Source of the DNA: a virus
IMG/VR virus record: IMGVR_UViG_3300020056_001745
Location: 1 to 37,449 of that record
Length of the DNA stretch: 37,449 bases
Strand: one strand, 5' to 3'
In this document: piece after piece, positions 1-6,917 of the stretch
Position numbering within the stretch: the stretch's first letter is position 1
Layout of the letters: every line of letters starts with the position of its first letter
The notes under the pieces: generated by a model
What the model was told of the DNA's origin: nothing
What the model saw: only the letters and a program-made list of their open reading frames with translations
Databases searched by the model: none
Position numbers and translations under genes: made by a program

Positions 1-94
1 CCATGTAAAATAATCTGTACTCTTCTTTAAGATCATTTCTTAACATACAGTATTTACATTACTGTTACATTTAGTGCGCTAACATTGGGGTATT

Positions 95-844
95 TTAGCC
101 GATTGTAAATCCGTAACCTACGCCACCAGCAACTTGCTGAATTACATCTTGCTCTAGTTTTTCCATTTCTTGCATTGCTTCATTTTTAAGATCATTACCA
201 TTAAGGGTTGACCCACCTTGTGGTCCTGCAATAGTAGCAAACTTTGAACGTGCTTCGCCTAACATATATTTACAGTTTGCCAAAGTATAATCTTTAATCC
301 ACTGCTTTGCTAGATAATCATCAAGTAGTTGCTCGTCTGGACGATAATTGTACGCCATGAGCATTAGTGTTTCGTCTGTTCTCGGACGCTGTAATAATGT
401 AAGTTTATGTGTTGTAGGATTCCATTTGAATTCGATGAACGATCCAAACATACGTCCTACAAGTTCTTGGTATTGGCTAAACAAATCATATGTTGCTAGT
501 CCTCCCATATTAGATGAACTTAACAGATATGTGTTAGTGTACGCAAGGTTAAATGGTTCAAACAAAGTGCCGCCGTCTCCGCCGCCTGTTCTTGATCCAA
601 TTGATCTACGAAAGATTCTTCGAACTTCAATAACTTCGTTTGGAAGTGTGTATTCATTTGTATCTTCCATAGTTTCCATAAACAAATACGATTCTTCTAC
701 ACTGTTATCTGAACGCTGTCTAAATTTAGTTAATGATTTAACTAAAGCAGTTTCATAATGGATAGGATCTAGTTCGACATCGACCATGCCGCCGCCTAGC
801 ATTGCGTGGACGTAGTCAAATATTTCTTGTTTTTGTGTAGCCAT
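95..844 (-). CDS. gp13: T4-like neck protein gp13 (head completion)
   Basis: Probable head-completion/neck protein that joins the filled head to the tail, working with gp14. The 249-residue product is full length, and its pattern matches the gp13 neck proteins of marine T4-like phages as I know them: an N-terminal helix followed by GGGMVDVELDP, a middle NTYLLSSSNMGGLATYDLF segment, YNYRPDE, and a C-terminal IAGPQGGSTLNG block followed by a helix. T4 gp13 is somewhat longer (about 309 aa). The ATG at 844 is preceded by a good Shine-Dalgarno (GGAGA at 853-858) and by a GATAAATA late promoter at 866-873, which would give a leader of about 16 nt. The gene points away from gp14, whereas in T4 the two run in the same direction. 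The assignment rests on recalled family similarity, not on a search. Confidence 0.72.
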   Translation of the reverse strand: MATQKQEIFDYVHAMLGGGMVDVELDPIHYETALVKSLTKFRQRSDNSVEESYLFMETMEDTNEYTLPNEVIEVRRIFRRSIGSRTGGGDGGTLFEPFNLAYTNTYLLSSSNMGGLATYDLFSQYQELVGRMFGSFIEFKWNPTTHKLTLLQRPRTDETLMLMAYNYRPDEQLLDDYLAKQWIKDYTLANCKYMLGEARSKFATIAGPQGGSTLNGNDLKNEAMQEMEKLEQDVIQQVAGGVGYGFTIG

Positions 845-865
845 ATATAAAGTTCTCCGATATAG

Positions 866-873
866 TATTTATC
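866..873 (-). promoter_or_regulatory. T4-type late promoter (GATAAATA) for gp13
   Basis: The minus strand reads GATAAATA, one base from the T4 late consensus TATAAATA. If it sits at -13 to -6 as in T4, transcription starts near 860. That leaves a 16-nt leader containing the GGAGA ribosome site of gp13. The same octamer recurs upstream of the 3740-aa gene. Confidence 0.62.
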
Positions 874-877
874 TTTC

Positions 878-885
878 GATAAATA
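878..885 (+). promoter_or_regulatory. T4-type late promoter (GATAAATA) for gp14
   Basis: The plus strand reads GATAAATA and forms a perfect 8-bp inverted repeat with the minus-strand copy at 866-873, separated by TTTC. Standard T4 late spacing would start transcription at 891, the A of the likely gp14 start codon. The transcript would then be leaderless. No other recognisable late promoter serves gp14 in the 40-bp divergent gap. Confidence 0.5.
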
Positions 886-890
886 TGTGT

Positions 891-1994
891 ATGCCAAGAC
901 TTAGCTTATATAAACCCGAACGTGGTAACGATTTTAACTTCCTAGATAAACAAATTCTAGAGATGTTTACTGTTGGTGGTACAGACATACATGTATACAA
1001 ATATATCGGTACTGATGACGGAACAACCGTTAAAGATCATACTCAAATACAAGATTTAATGTTTCTTGAAAATCGAGATAGAAAATACGATCAAGATATT
1101 TACAGACTTAGAGGCATATACAATGTACAAGATCAAGATTTTGATTTAAGTCAGTTTGGTTTGTTTTTAAGCAACGACACATTGTTTATGACAGTTCATA
1201 TACGCAGCAGTGTTGAAACTATTGGTAGAAAAATTATGCCTGGTGATGTATTTGAGTTGCCGCATTTAATAGATGAATATGCAGAAAATGATGCCAGTGT
1301 TGCTCTTAAAAGATTCTACGTTGTAGAAGATATTAATCGTGCTGCTGAAGGATTTTCACAAACATGGTATCCGCACTTATATCGTGTAAAACTAAAACAA
1401 ATATACGACGGACAAGAATATAAAGATATTTTAGATTTACCAGCAAGTGAAGATGCGCCCGATGGAGATACTTTAAGAGATATATTATCTACATACGAAA
1501 GAGAAATGAATATTACTACAGGAGTAATACAAGAAGCAACAGAAGAAACTCAAAAAAGCGGATATGATATCAGTCATTACTTTTCAGTATCCGTTGACGA
1601 CAACGGTATAGTAGAATTAACTGAAACAAAAGACGCAGACGGTTTATCCGAGATGGCGCCGCCTGATAGAGCAGGATACAAAGGATATATTATTGGTGAT
1701 TCTATTTCACCTAATGGAGAAGCATTTGGCTTTGGAGTTCAGTTTCCGGCAGAGCCAGAAACTAATGATTATTTTTTAAGAACAGATTTTTTACCTAATA
1801 GATTGTTTCAATTTAGAAATAATAAATGGAACAAAATTTACGATGTTAAACGTGCATTTGTTTACGGTGCAGATGAAACTAATACCCAGCGTGGCACATT
1901 TATTAATAATACCAATACTAATAATATAGGTGGCGAAGTAACCGAAGAAAGACAAAGTATTTCTCAAGCACTAAAACCTAAGGCGGATAACTAA
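891..1994 (+). CDS. gp14: T4-like neck protein gp14
   Basis: Probable neck protein, partner of gp13 at the head-tail junction. Residues about 90-130 (QFGLFLSNDTLFMTVHI, then IMPGDVFELPHLID) line up with the gp14 core of T4, where SNFGMQVQDEVTLSI is followed by GDLIYFPMDNSLF. At 367 residues it is longer than T4 gp14 (256 aa). The extra C-terminal part includes a YFLRTDFLPNRLFQF segment and a low-complexity TNTNN tail. The reading frame is open from an ATG at 885, but I prefer the ATG at 891 (MPRLSLYKPERGND), because 885 is the last base of the promoter motif. Neither start has a visible Shine-Dalgarno. The stop overlaps the gp15 start as TAATG, indicating translational coupling. Confidence 0.76.
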   Translation: MPRLSLYKPERGNDFNFLDKQILEMFTVGGTDIHVYKYIGTDDGTTVKDHTQIQDLMFLENRDRKYDQDIYRLRGIYNVQDQDFDLSQFGLFLSNDTLFMTVHIRSSVETIGRKIMPGDVFELPHLIDEYAENDASVALKRFYVVEDINRAAEGFSQTWYPHLYRVKLKQIYDGQEYKDILDLPASEDAPDGDTLRDILSTYEREMNITTGVIQEATEETQKSGYDISHYFSVSVDDNGIVELTETKDADGLSEMAPPDRAGYKGYIIGDSISPNGEAFGFGVQFPAEPETNDYFLRTDFLPNRLFQFRNNKWNKIYDVKRAFVYGADETNTQRGTFINNTNTNNIGGEVTEERQSISQALKPKADN

Positions 1995-3418
1995 TGCAAC
2001 ATTTTTATGATGGACAAATACGTAGATATCTTACACAAATAGTTAGATTGTTTGGACAATTTAGTTATAAAGACGGTAAGGGTAGACTAGTACAAGTTCC
2101 AGTTACATACGGCGACTTAACAAGACAAGTAGGAAGTATCCTTAGAGATAATTCTGAAAATAAAATTCCTAGCGCACCAAGAATGGCTGTGTATATAACC
2201 GGACTAGAAATGGATACTTCACGTCTAGCAGATAGCAGTTATGTTAATAAGCTAAACATTAGAGAACGTGCATATGATGTAGACGGCCAAGAATATTTAA
2301 ATAAAGCAGGTAAAAATTATACAGTAGAACGTATAATGCCAACCCCTTATACTCTTACTGTAAACGTAGACATATGGACTACTAATACGGATCAAAAATT
2401 ACAAATACTTGAACAAATTTTTATGTTGTTTAATCCTAGTTTAGAAATACAAACAACAGACAATTATATCGATTGGACTAGTTTAAGTGTTTTAAATATA
2501 GATAACATAAACTTTAGTAGTAGAAGTATACCAACTGGTACTGAAAGTGAAATTGATGTTGCTTCGATTAGTTTAACAACACCTATCTTTATTAGTCCTC
2601 CTGCAAAAGTTAAAAAATTAGGAGTTATTAGTAAAATAATTACAGCAGTATTTGCAGATCACGGATTAGAAGTTAATATAGACGAAACTGCTTACACACA
2701 AAGTTTAGTTGAACAAAAAATTAAAGAGAACGAAGAAACAGACAAAGTTAATAGTCAACCAGATGAAGCATTGACTAATGAAAGTGCATTAGTAGTAACT
2801 ACATATCAAGATTATGGATTAGAAGTGTTTGATGGTGTTGCAAGATTATTAAAGAATGGTGTTAATCGAAACGATACATGGACTGCTTGGAACATTGCGC
2901 AACCATTTACATTTGAACCTGGAATTACACAATTACGATTACAACGTGCAAACGGTTTAGAAATAGTATTTACTATTGATAGTATTGATACTACAGACGA
3001 AACACGACTTATACTAAATGCTCCTGATGCAGAAACATTACCAGCAGATTCTGTTATACCAGGTCCTGCTGGTGACAAAACATATGTTGATTATATTATA
3101 GATCCACTAAGATTTGATCCAATGCAATCGCAATCAAATAATAGACTTTTATTATTAGGTAGTATAGGTGATCCTAATAATACTAATGGCGCTCTGGCAT
3201 GGAAGAATTCAGATAACTCAGATTTTGTAGCAAGTGAAAATGATATTGTAGAATGGGACGGTTCACGCTGGCACATTGTTTTTGATGCTAGTGAAGAAAC
3301 TAACGAAGCATTTGTAACTAATCTAAACACACAAACACAATACAAATGGACAGGCGAGTATTGGATACTCTCTTATGAAGGAGAATATCCAAATGGCTCT
3401 TGGAGGTTTACATACTAA
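1994..3418 (+). CDS. gp15: Tail sheath stabilizer and completion protein gp15
   Basis: Terminates the contractile tail and binds the neck. The N-terminus (HFYDGQIRRYLTQIVRLF, then VPVTYGD) matches the T4 gp15 opening FYNSSFRRYATLMGDLF...VPITYAS. The block TPYTLTVNVDIWTTNTDQKL followed by ILEQIFMLFNPSLEIQ matches the gp15 core with its MIYELSIFTRYEDDMFQIVEQILPYF. Length is 474 aa against 272 in T4. The extra C-terminal part of about 200 residues has two regions: residues ~265-350, and a terminal WDGSRWHIVFD...YKWTGEYWILSYEGEY segment that looks like a small beta module. The start overlaps the gp14 stop by one base, and AAGGCGG lies just upstream. Its 3' end overlaps the NUDIX gene by 26 bases. 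Confidence 0.82.
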   Translation: MQHFYDGQIRRYLTQIVRLFGQFSYKDGKGRLVQVPVTYGDLTRQVGSILRDNSENKIPSAPRMAVYITGLEMDTSRLADSSYVNKLNIRERAYDVDGQEYLNKAGKNYTVERIMPTPYTLTVNVDIWTTNTDQKLQILEQIFMLFNPSLEIQTTDNYIDWTSLSVLNIDNINFSSRSIPTGTESEIDVASISLTTPIFISPPAKVKKLGVISKIITAVFADHGLEVNIDETAYTQSLVEQKIKENEETDKVNSQPDEALTNESALVVTTYQDYGLEVFDGVARLLKNGVNRNDTWTAWNIAQPFTFEPGITQLRLQRANGLEIVFTIDSIDTTDETRLILNAPDAETLPADSVIPGPAGDKTYVDYIIDPLRFDPMQSQSNNRLLLLGSIGDPNNTNGALAWKNSDNSDFVASENDIVEWDGSRWHIVFDASEETNEAFVTNLNTQTQYKWTGEYWILSYEGEYPNGSWRFTY

Positions 3419-3863
3419 GATAATTATTAGTATGAAAGACATTATTTGTAGTGGTGCATTAATTTATTCTCTAAAGTCTAAAATGTTTCTATTTCTGCAT
3501 AGAGCAAACGGAAGCCGTAATAATGTTTGGGGCTTAGTTGGTGGAACTAACGAAGGTTTAGAAACACCCTGGGAAGGTTTGCGCAGAGAAATTGAAGAAG
3601 AAATAGGCTCTATAAATATAAAGAAAACTATTCCTTTAGAAACATTTGTATCTAACGATTCTAAGTTCCAGTTCCATACATATCTTTGCGTTATCGAAGA
3701 TATTTTTATTCCTAAACTTAATAACGAGCATGACGGATTTGCTTGGGTAGAATTTAGTAAATGGCCGAAACCTTTACACTCAGGTTTGCAAAGCACTCTC
3801 AATAGAAAAAGTAATATTACTAAATTAAAAACAGTAATCGAAGTAATAGATTTACTTGACTAA
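3393..3863 (+). CDS. NUDIX hydrolase
   Basis: Hydrolase of a nucleoside diphosphate linked to another group; the substrate is unknown. The Nudix box GX5EX7REUXEEXGU is complete at residues ~51-73 (GTNEGLE, then REIEEEIGS), including the metal-binding REXXEE. The only deviation is Ser at the last hydrophobic position. I chose the ATG at 3393 (156 aa, MALGGLHTK) because AAGGAG lies nine bases upstream at 3378-3383, inside gp15. An ATG at 3432 lacks a good ribosome site. The gene is the first of the sugar island and overlaps gp15, so it is probably translated with the late structural message. A role in clearing or recycling ADP-sugars would fit the neighbours but is only inference; ADP-ribose, dNTP or RNA-cap substrates are equally possible. 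Confidence 0.85.
   Translation: MALGGLHTKIIISMKDIICSGALIYSLKSKMFLFLHRANGSRNNVWGLVGGTNEGLETPWEGLRREIEEEIGSINIKKTIPLETFVSNDSKFQFHTYLCVIEDIFIPKLNNEHDGFAWVEFSKWPKPLHSGLQSTLNRKSNITKLKTVIEVIDLLD
3611..3618 (+). promoter_or_regulatory. Possible internal late promoter (TATAAATA)
   Basis: A perfect T4 late consensus octamer on the plus strand inside the NUDIX gene, about 270 bp upstream of hldE. It could start a separate late transcript for the heptose genes. It encodes residues in a normal coding stretch of an AT-rich genome, so a chance match is quite possible. Confidence 0.3.
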
Positions 3864-3889
3864 TAATCATAAAGGTAGTATAATAAATT

Positions 3890-5032
3890 ATGTCTAAAGT
3901 ATTAGTTATTGGTGATTTAATAAATGATAGGTATATTTTTGGTTCTTCGACTAGGTTAAGTCCTGAAGCACCTGTACCTATTGTAAGTCAGGATCGTATA
4001 GAAGAATTTCTTGGTGGCGCAGGACTTGTTTATAACAACTTAAAAAGTTTAGGCGTCGATGCAACTTTATTAGAATACGACGATCCAAAAAGTGAAAAAA
4101 CTCGTGTAATCTGTGATGGCCATTATGTTACAAGAATAGACGACGATCGTTATGCTAACGGATTAGATATTTACAATGATATTAAAAAATTAGATTTATC
4201 TAATTTTGAATATGTTATTCTTAGCGATTACAATAAAGGTGTATTAGAATATTCAAAAGATATTATTGCACATCTTAATAGTTTTGATTGTAAAGTTATT
4301 GTAGATCCTAAACGCCACGTTAGTTGTTATGACGGGGCTTGGTTAGTAAAACCTAATTACAAAGAATACAAAGAATTAGGGTTTGAAAAATGGGACGGTA
4401 ATATAATTGTCACTAATTCTAGTAAAACTACTACTGCTGAATTTGATTTAAAACGTTATGTTTCGCAACCTGAACCTTTAGAAGTTAATGATGTAACCGG
4501 AGCCGGAGATTGTTTTCTTGCTGCATTTGTTTATGCGCTAACTAAAGGGTATGATTATCAAAAAGCATTAGATTTAGCAAATAGAGGATCAACTGAAAGT
4601 GTAAAACACGTAGGTACATATATTCTTACTGAAAAAGACTTGAATAAACGTATTGTTTTTACTAACGGATGTTTTGATGTATTGCACAAAGGTCATCTTA
4701 CATTACTAAAAGAAGCTCGCAGTTTAGGTGATAAACTTGTAGTAGGACTGAATAGTGACGGTAGTGTAAAACGCTTAAAGGGAGACAACAGACCGTTTAA
4801 CGATCTTGAAACAAGACGAGAACAATTAGAACTTATTCCGTATGTAGACGAAGTTATTGTATTTCATGAAGATACGCCATATGAGCTTATTAAAGAACTA
4901 AAGCCAGACTTAATTGTTAAAGGTGGAGACTATACTGTAGAAGAAATTGTAGGACATGATTTAGCACCTGTGCATATTGTACCTACAGTACAAGGTTACA
5001 GTACAACAAAAATTTTAGAGGCGTCTGTATGA
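3890..5032 (+). CDS. hldE: Bifunctional HldE: heptose-7-P kinase / ADP-heptose synthase (compact)
   Basis: Carries two steps of ADP-heptose synthesis: phosphorylation of D-glycero-D-manno-heptose 7-phosphate at C1, and later transfer of AMP to heptose-1-phosphate. The N-terminal PfkB/ribokinase-type kinase opens with VLVIGDLINDRY, then SPEAPVP and GGAG, and ends with the catalytic DVTGAGD at residues 201-207. The C-terminal cytidylyltransferase-like domain begins at TNGCFDVLHKGH, with the HXGH nucleotide site at H266-H269. It continues through LKGDNRPFN, VKGGDY and a terminal GYSTTKI. At 380 residues it is about 100 shorter than E. coli HldE (477). The losses fall in the kinase lid region, before DVTGAGD, and in the interdomain linker; the catalytic motifs remain. 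AAAGG lies upstream of the ATG. The stop overlaps hldD as ATGA. Confidence 0.92.
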   Translation: MSKVLVIGDLINDRYIFGSSTRLSPEAPVPIVSQDRIEEFLGGAGLVYNNLKSLGVDATLLEYDDPKSEKTRVICDGHYVTRIDDDRYANGLDIYNDIKKLDLSNFEYVILSDYNKGVLEYSKDIIAHLNSFDCKVIVDPKRHVSCYDGAWLVKPNYKEYKELGFEKWDGNIIVTNSSKTTTAEFDLKRYVSQPEPLEVNDVTGAGDCFLAAFVYALTKGYDYQKALDLANRGSTESVKHVGTYILTEKDLNKRIVFTNGCFDVLHKGHLTLLKEARSLGDKLVVGLNSDGSVKRLKGDNRPFNDLETRREQLELIPYVDEVIVFHEDTPYELIKELKPDLIVKGGDYTVEEIVGHDLAPVHIVPTVQGYSTTKILEASV

Positions 5033-5847
5033 AAATTTTAATTACTGGACACAAAGGATTTATTGGACAAAATCTAACTCTTAGATTACAAGACGAACAC
5101 GAGCTATCAGGATATGAATGGCAAGCTGATTATTTGCCTGAAGTTGAAGGCTATGATTGGGTTATTCATTTAGGTGCTATTTCAAGCACAGCTGAACGTA
5201 ATGTTGATAAGATCATGTTACAAAATTATGAATTTTCAAAATGGTTGTTTAATCAATGTAATCTAAAAGGTGTAAATTTTCAATATGCATCTAGTGCAAG
5301 TGTATATGGACCATACGAAAAGTTTAAAGAAGAAGATCCAAAACAACCACAAAGTCCGTATGCTTGGAGCAAGTATCTTTTTGATAGATGGGTTACTGGA
5401 CTCTCAAAAAGAAACATTATAGTTCAAGGATTTAGATATTTTAATGTATACGGTCCTTTAGAAGACCACAAAGGACATCAAGCAAGTCCTATAACTAAAT
5501 TTACTAATCAAGCAAAAGAAACTGGTACTATTTCTTTATTTGAAAACAGCGACAAATACAAAAGAGATTTTATTTTTGTAGGCGATGTATGTGAAGCACA
5601 TAAAAAATTATTATCTAGTGATGTTTCCGACATTTATAATATAGGAACAGGAACTACTACAAGTTTTCAACAAATAGCAGACATTATTGCTAAAAAATAT
5701 GATGCAAAAATTAAATATGTACCGATGCCGGATCATTTAGCAAATCAATATCAAGAGTACACATGTGCAGACAATTCAAAATTAAGTAATATTGTAAAAA
5801 TTAATTTTACAACAGTAGAGGAATATATAAATGGATCAGCCAACTAG
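5029..5847 (+). CDS. hldD: ADP-L-glycero-D-manno-heptose 6-epimerase HldD
   Basis: Extended short-chain dehydrogenase/reductase that inverts C6 of ADP-D-glycero-D-manno-heptose to give the L-glycero form. The NAD(P)-binding GHKGFIG is at residues ~7-13. The active-site set is SSASVYG followed by Y111xxxK115 (SPYAWSK). The segments FRYFNVYGPLEDHKGHQAS, KRDFIFVGDV and YNIGTG follow E. coli HldD closely (FRYFNVYGPREGHKGSMAS, KRDFVYVGDV, FNLGTG), which separates it from UDP-glucose epimerases. It is 272 aa against about 310, mildly compact. The start overlaps the hldE stop by four bases (ATGA), and the last 17 bases overlap the cupin gene, so the genes are co-translated. Confidence 0.9.
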   Translation: MKILITGHKGFIGQNLTLRLQDEHELSGYEWQADYLPEVEGYDWVIHLGAISSTAERNVDKIMLQNYEFSKWLFNQCNLKGVNFQYASSASVYGPYEKFKEEDPKQPQSPYAWSKYLFDRWVTGLSKRNIIVQGFRYFNVYGPLEDHKGHQASPITKFTNQAKETGTISLFENSDKYKRDFIFVGDVCEAHKKLLSSDVSDIYNIGTGTTTSFQQIADIIAKKYDAKIKYVPMPDHLANQYQEYTCADNSKLSNIVKINFTTVEEYINGSAN

Positions 5848-6217
5848 AAAGTCAGGTGTAGATCAAAAAGGTTGGGGCTACGAAATGATTTGGGCCACAA
5901 ATGATTTATACTGCGGAAAAATTATGGTGTTTACTAGAGCTGGAGCAAAAACTAGTATGCACTTTCATAAAGAAAAAGACGAAACTTGGTTTGTAAACAA
6001 CGGCAAATTTAAGGTTGCATACATTGATACAAAAAATTCAAAACTACATGAAAAAGAACTTAATGAAGGCGAAGTTTGGAGGAATCCTCCATTACAGCCA
6101 CATCAATTAATTTGTCTTTCGAAAGAAGGAAGTGTTACAGAAGTTAGCACTCCAGATAGTGTTGAAGACAACTATAGAATTATTCCCGGCGACAGTCAAG
6201 TATTAAGCGAAGAATAA
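5831..6217 (+). CDS. Cupin protein, phosphomannose-isomerase type II-like
   Basis: Single-domain cupin of 128 aa. Cupin motif 1 is visible as MHFHKEKDETWFVNNGKF (residues ~44-61; metal ligands expected among H45, H47 and E51), and motif 2 as NPPLQPHQLI, whose His would be the last ligand. The opening GWGYEMIW with CGKIMVF resembles the small cupins related to type II mannose-6-phosphate isomerase that sit in sugar gene clusters. A hexose or heptose phosphate isomerase or epimerase role is inferred from the context. It could conceivably stand in for the missing GmhA step, but nothing in the sequence proves that. The start codon lies inside the end of hldD, preceded by AGAGG. Confidence 0.78.
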   Translation: MDQPTRKSGVDQKGWGYEMIWATNDLYCGKIMVFTRAGAKTSMHFHKEKDETWFVNNGKFKVAYIDTKNSKLHEKELNEGEVWRNPPLQPHQLICLSKEGSVTEVSTPDSVEDNYRIIPGDSQVLSEE

Positions 6218-6218
6218 A

Positions 6219-6917
6219 ATGTATAGCATAAACTGGAGCAATAAAAAATCAGACAACACTGTATCCGATAAAAAAGAATCTGCGATTCGATACAGTACAG
6301 ATAAAACAGAAGAAGAATATAATATTCCATTCTACGATACTGTGAATAATATTGCACCAAAAGTTGTTGTAGGTTTAGATAGAGACGGTGTTATTAATGT
6401 TGATCGTGGAGACTATACCTACAAGGTAGACGACTTTGAACCGATCGAAGGTAGTTTAAAAGCAATAGCTAAAATTCGTAGACTAGGTCATAAAATTGTT
6501 ATTATAACAAATCAAGGCGGTATAAGTAAAGGCATTTATACTCAAAACGATGTTGACACTGTACATAATCATATGTTTAATTTATTAGGTGAAGCAGGCT
6601 GTGCAAGTATAGATGCTCTTTATTATAGCGAAACTAGTGCTAGATGGGACCAGTATGCAAAACCTAATACCGGTATGTTTAAAAGATGTGAAAAAGAATT
6701 TCCTTTTATTAAATTTTCAAAAGGATTTTATGTAGGCGATAAAATATCAGATCTAAAAGCTGCTTTTAAAATGGGAGCAAAGCCTGTACTAGTAAAAACA
6801 GGCTACGGAAATGAAACGTTAAAAGAACTTAACAAGTTTTCTAATCAAAAAATTAAAAAGAAAACTATTGTTTTTGATAATTTATCTAGCTTTGCTGATT
6901 GGTTATCTCGTCGATAG
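6219..6917 (+). CDS. gmhB: GmhB-like HAD phosphatase (heptose bisphosphate phosphatase)
   Basis: HAD-family phosphatase expected to remove the 7-phosphate from heptose-1,7-bisphosphate between the two HldE steps. The nucleophile motif is GLDRDGVINVD with D54 and D56. Motif II is IITNQGG. KPNTGM supplies the conserved Lys, and motif IV is YVGDKISD. All of these match the histidinol-phosphatase/GmhB branch. Two things are unusual. There is an N-terminal extension of about 50 polar residues. The Cys/His zinc loop of E. coli GmhB is replaced by YYSETSARWDQYAKP, with no Cys or His. The ATG comes one base after the cupin stop. The 3' end overlaps the oppositely directed oxygenase gene by 32 bases. 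Confidence 0.82.
   Translation: MYSINWSNKKSDNTVSDKKESAIRYSTDKTEEEYNIPFYDTVNNIAPKVVVGLDRDGVINVDRGDYTYKVDDFEPIEGSLKAIAKIRRLGHKIVIITNQGGISKGIYTQNDVDTVHNHMFNLLGEAGCASIDALYYSETSARWDQYAKPNTGMFKRCEKEFPFIKFSKGFYVGDKISDLKAAFKMGAKPVLVKTGYGNETLKELNKFSNQKIKKKTIVFDNLSSFADWLSRR

Noticed and set aside
1-46. Possible start of another minus-strand gene beyond gp13 (ATG at 46, reading MLRNDLKEEYRLFYM into the left edge), preceded by TGTAAATA at 51-58.
   Set aside because: Only 15 codons are in the window, there is no Shine-Dalgarno, and the promoter-like octamer differs from the others at two positions. It may be real but cannot be supported here.
47-65. Small inverted repeat ACAGTA-N7-TACTGT after the gp13 stop as a terminator.
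   Set aside because: The 6-bp stem is AT-rich and no T-run follows it on the minus strand.
348-758. Plus-strand open frame of 136 codons opposite gp13, and many similar plus-strand frames opposite the giant fibre genes (for example 28045-28410, 13576-14010, 16919-17248).
   Set aside because: They lie fully antisense to long, motif-supported genes, show no recognisable domains, and reflect the codon composition of the real strand.
885-890. ATG at 885 as the gp14 start (adding Met-Cys).
   Set aside because: It overlaps the last base of the GATAAATA promoter motif, and gp14-type N-termini as I recall them begin MPR.
5826-5833. TATAAATG on the plus strand at the cupin start as a late promoter.
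   Set aside because: The last base is off consensus, it overlaps the start codon, and the gene is already translationally coupled to hldD.
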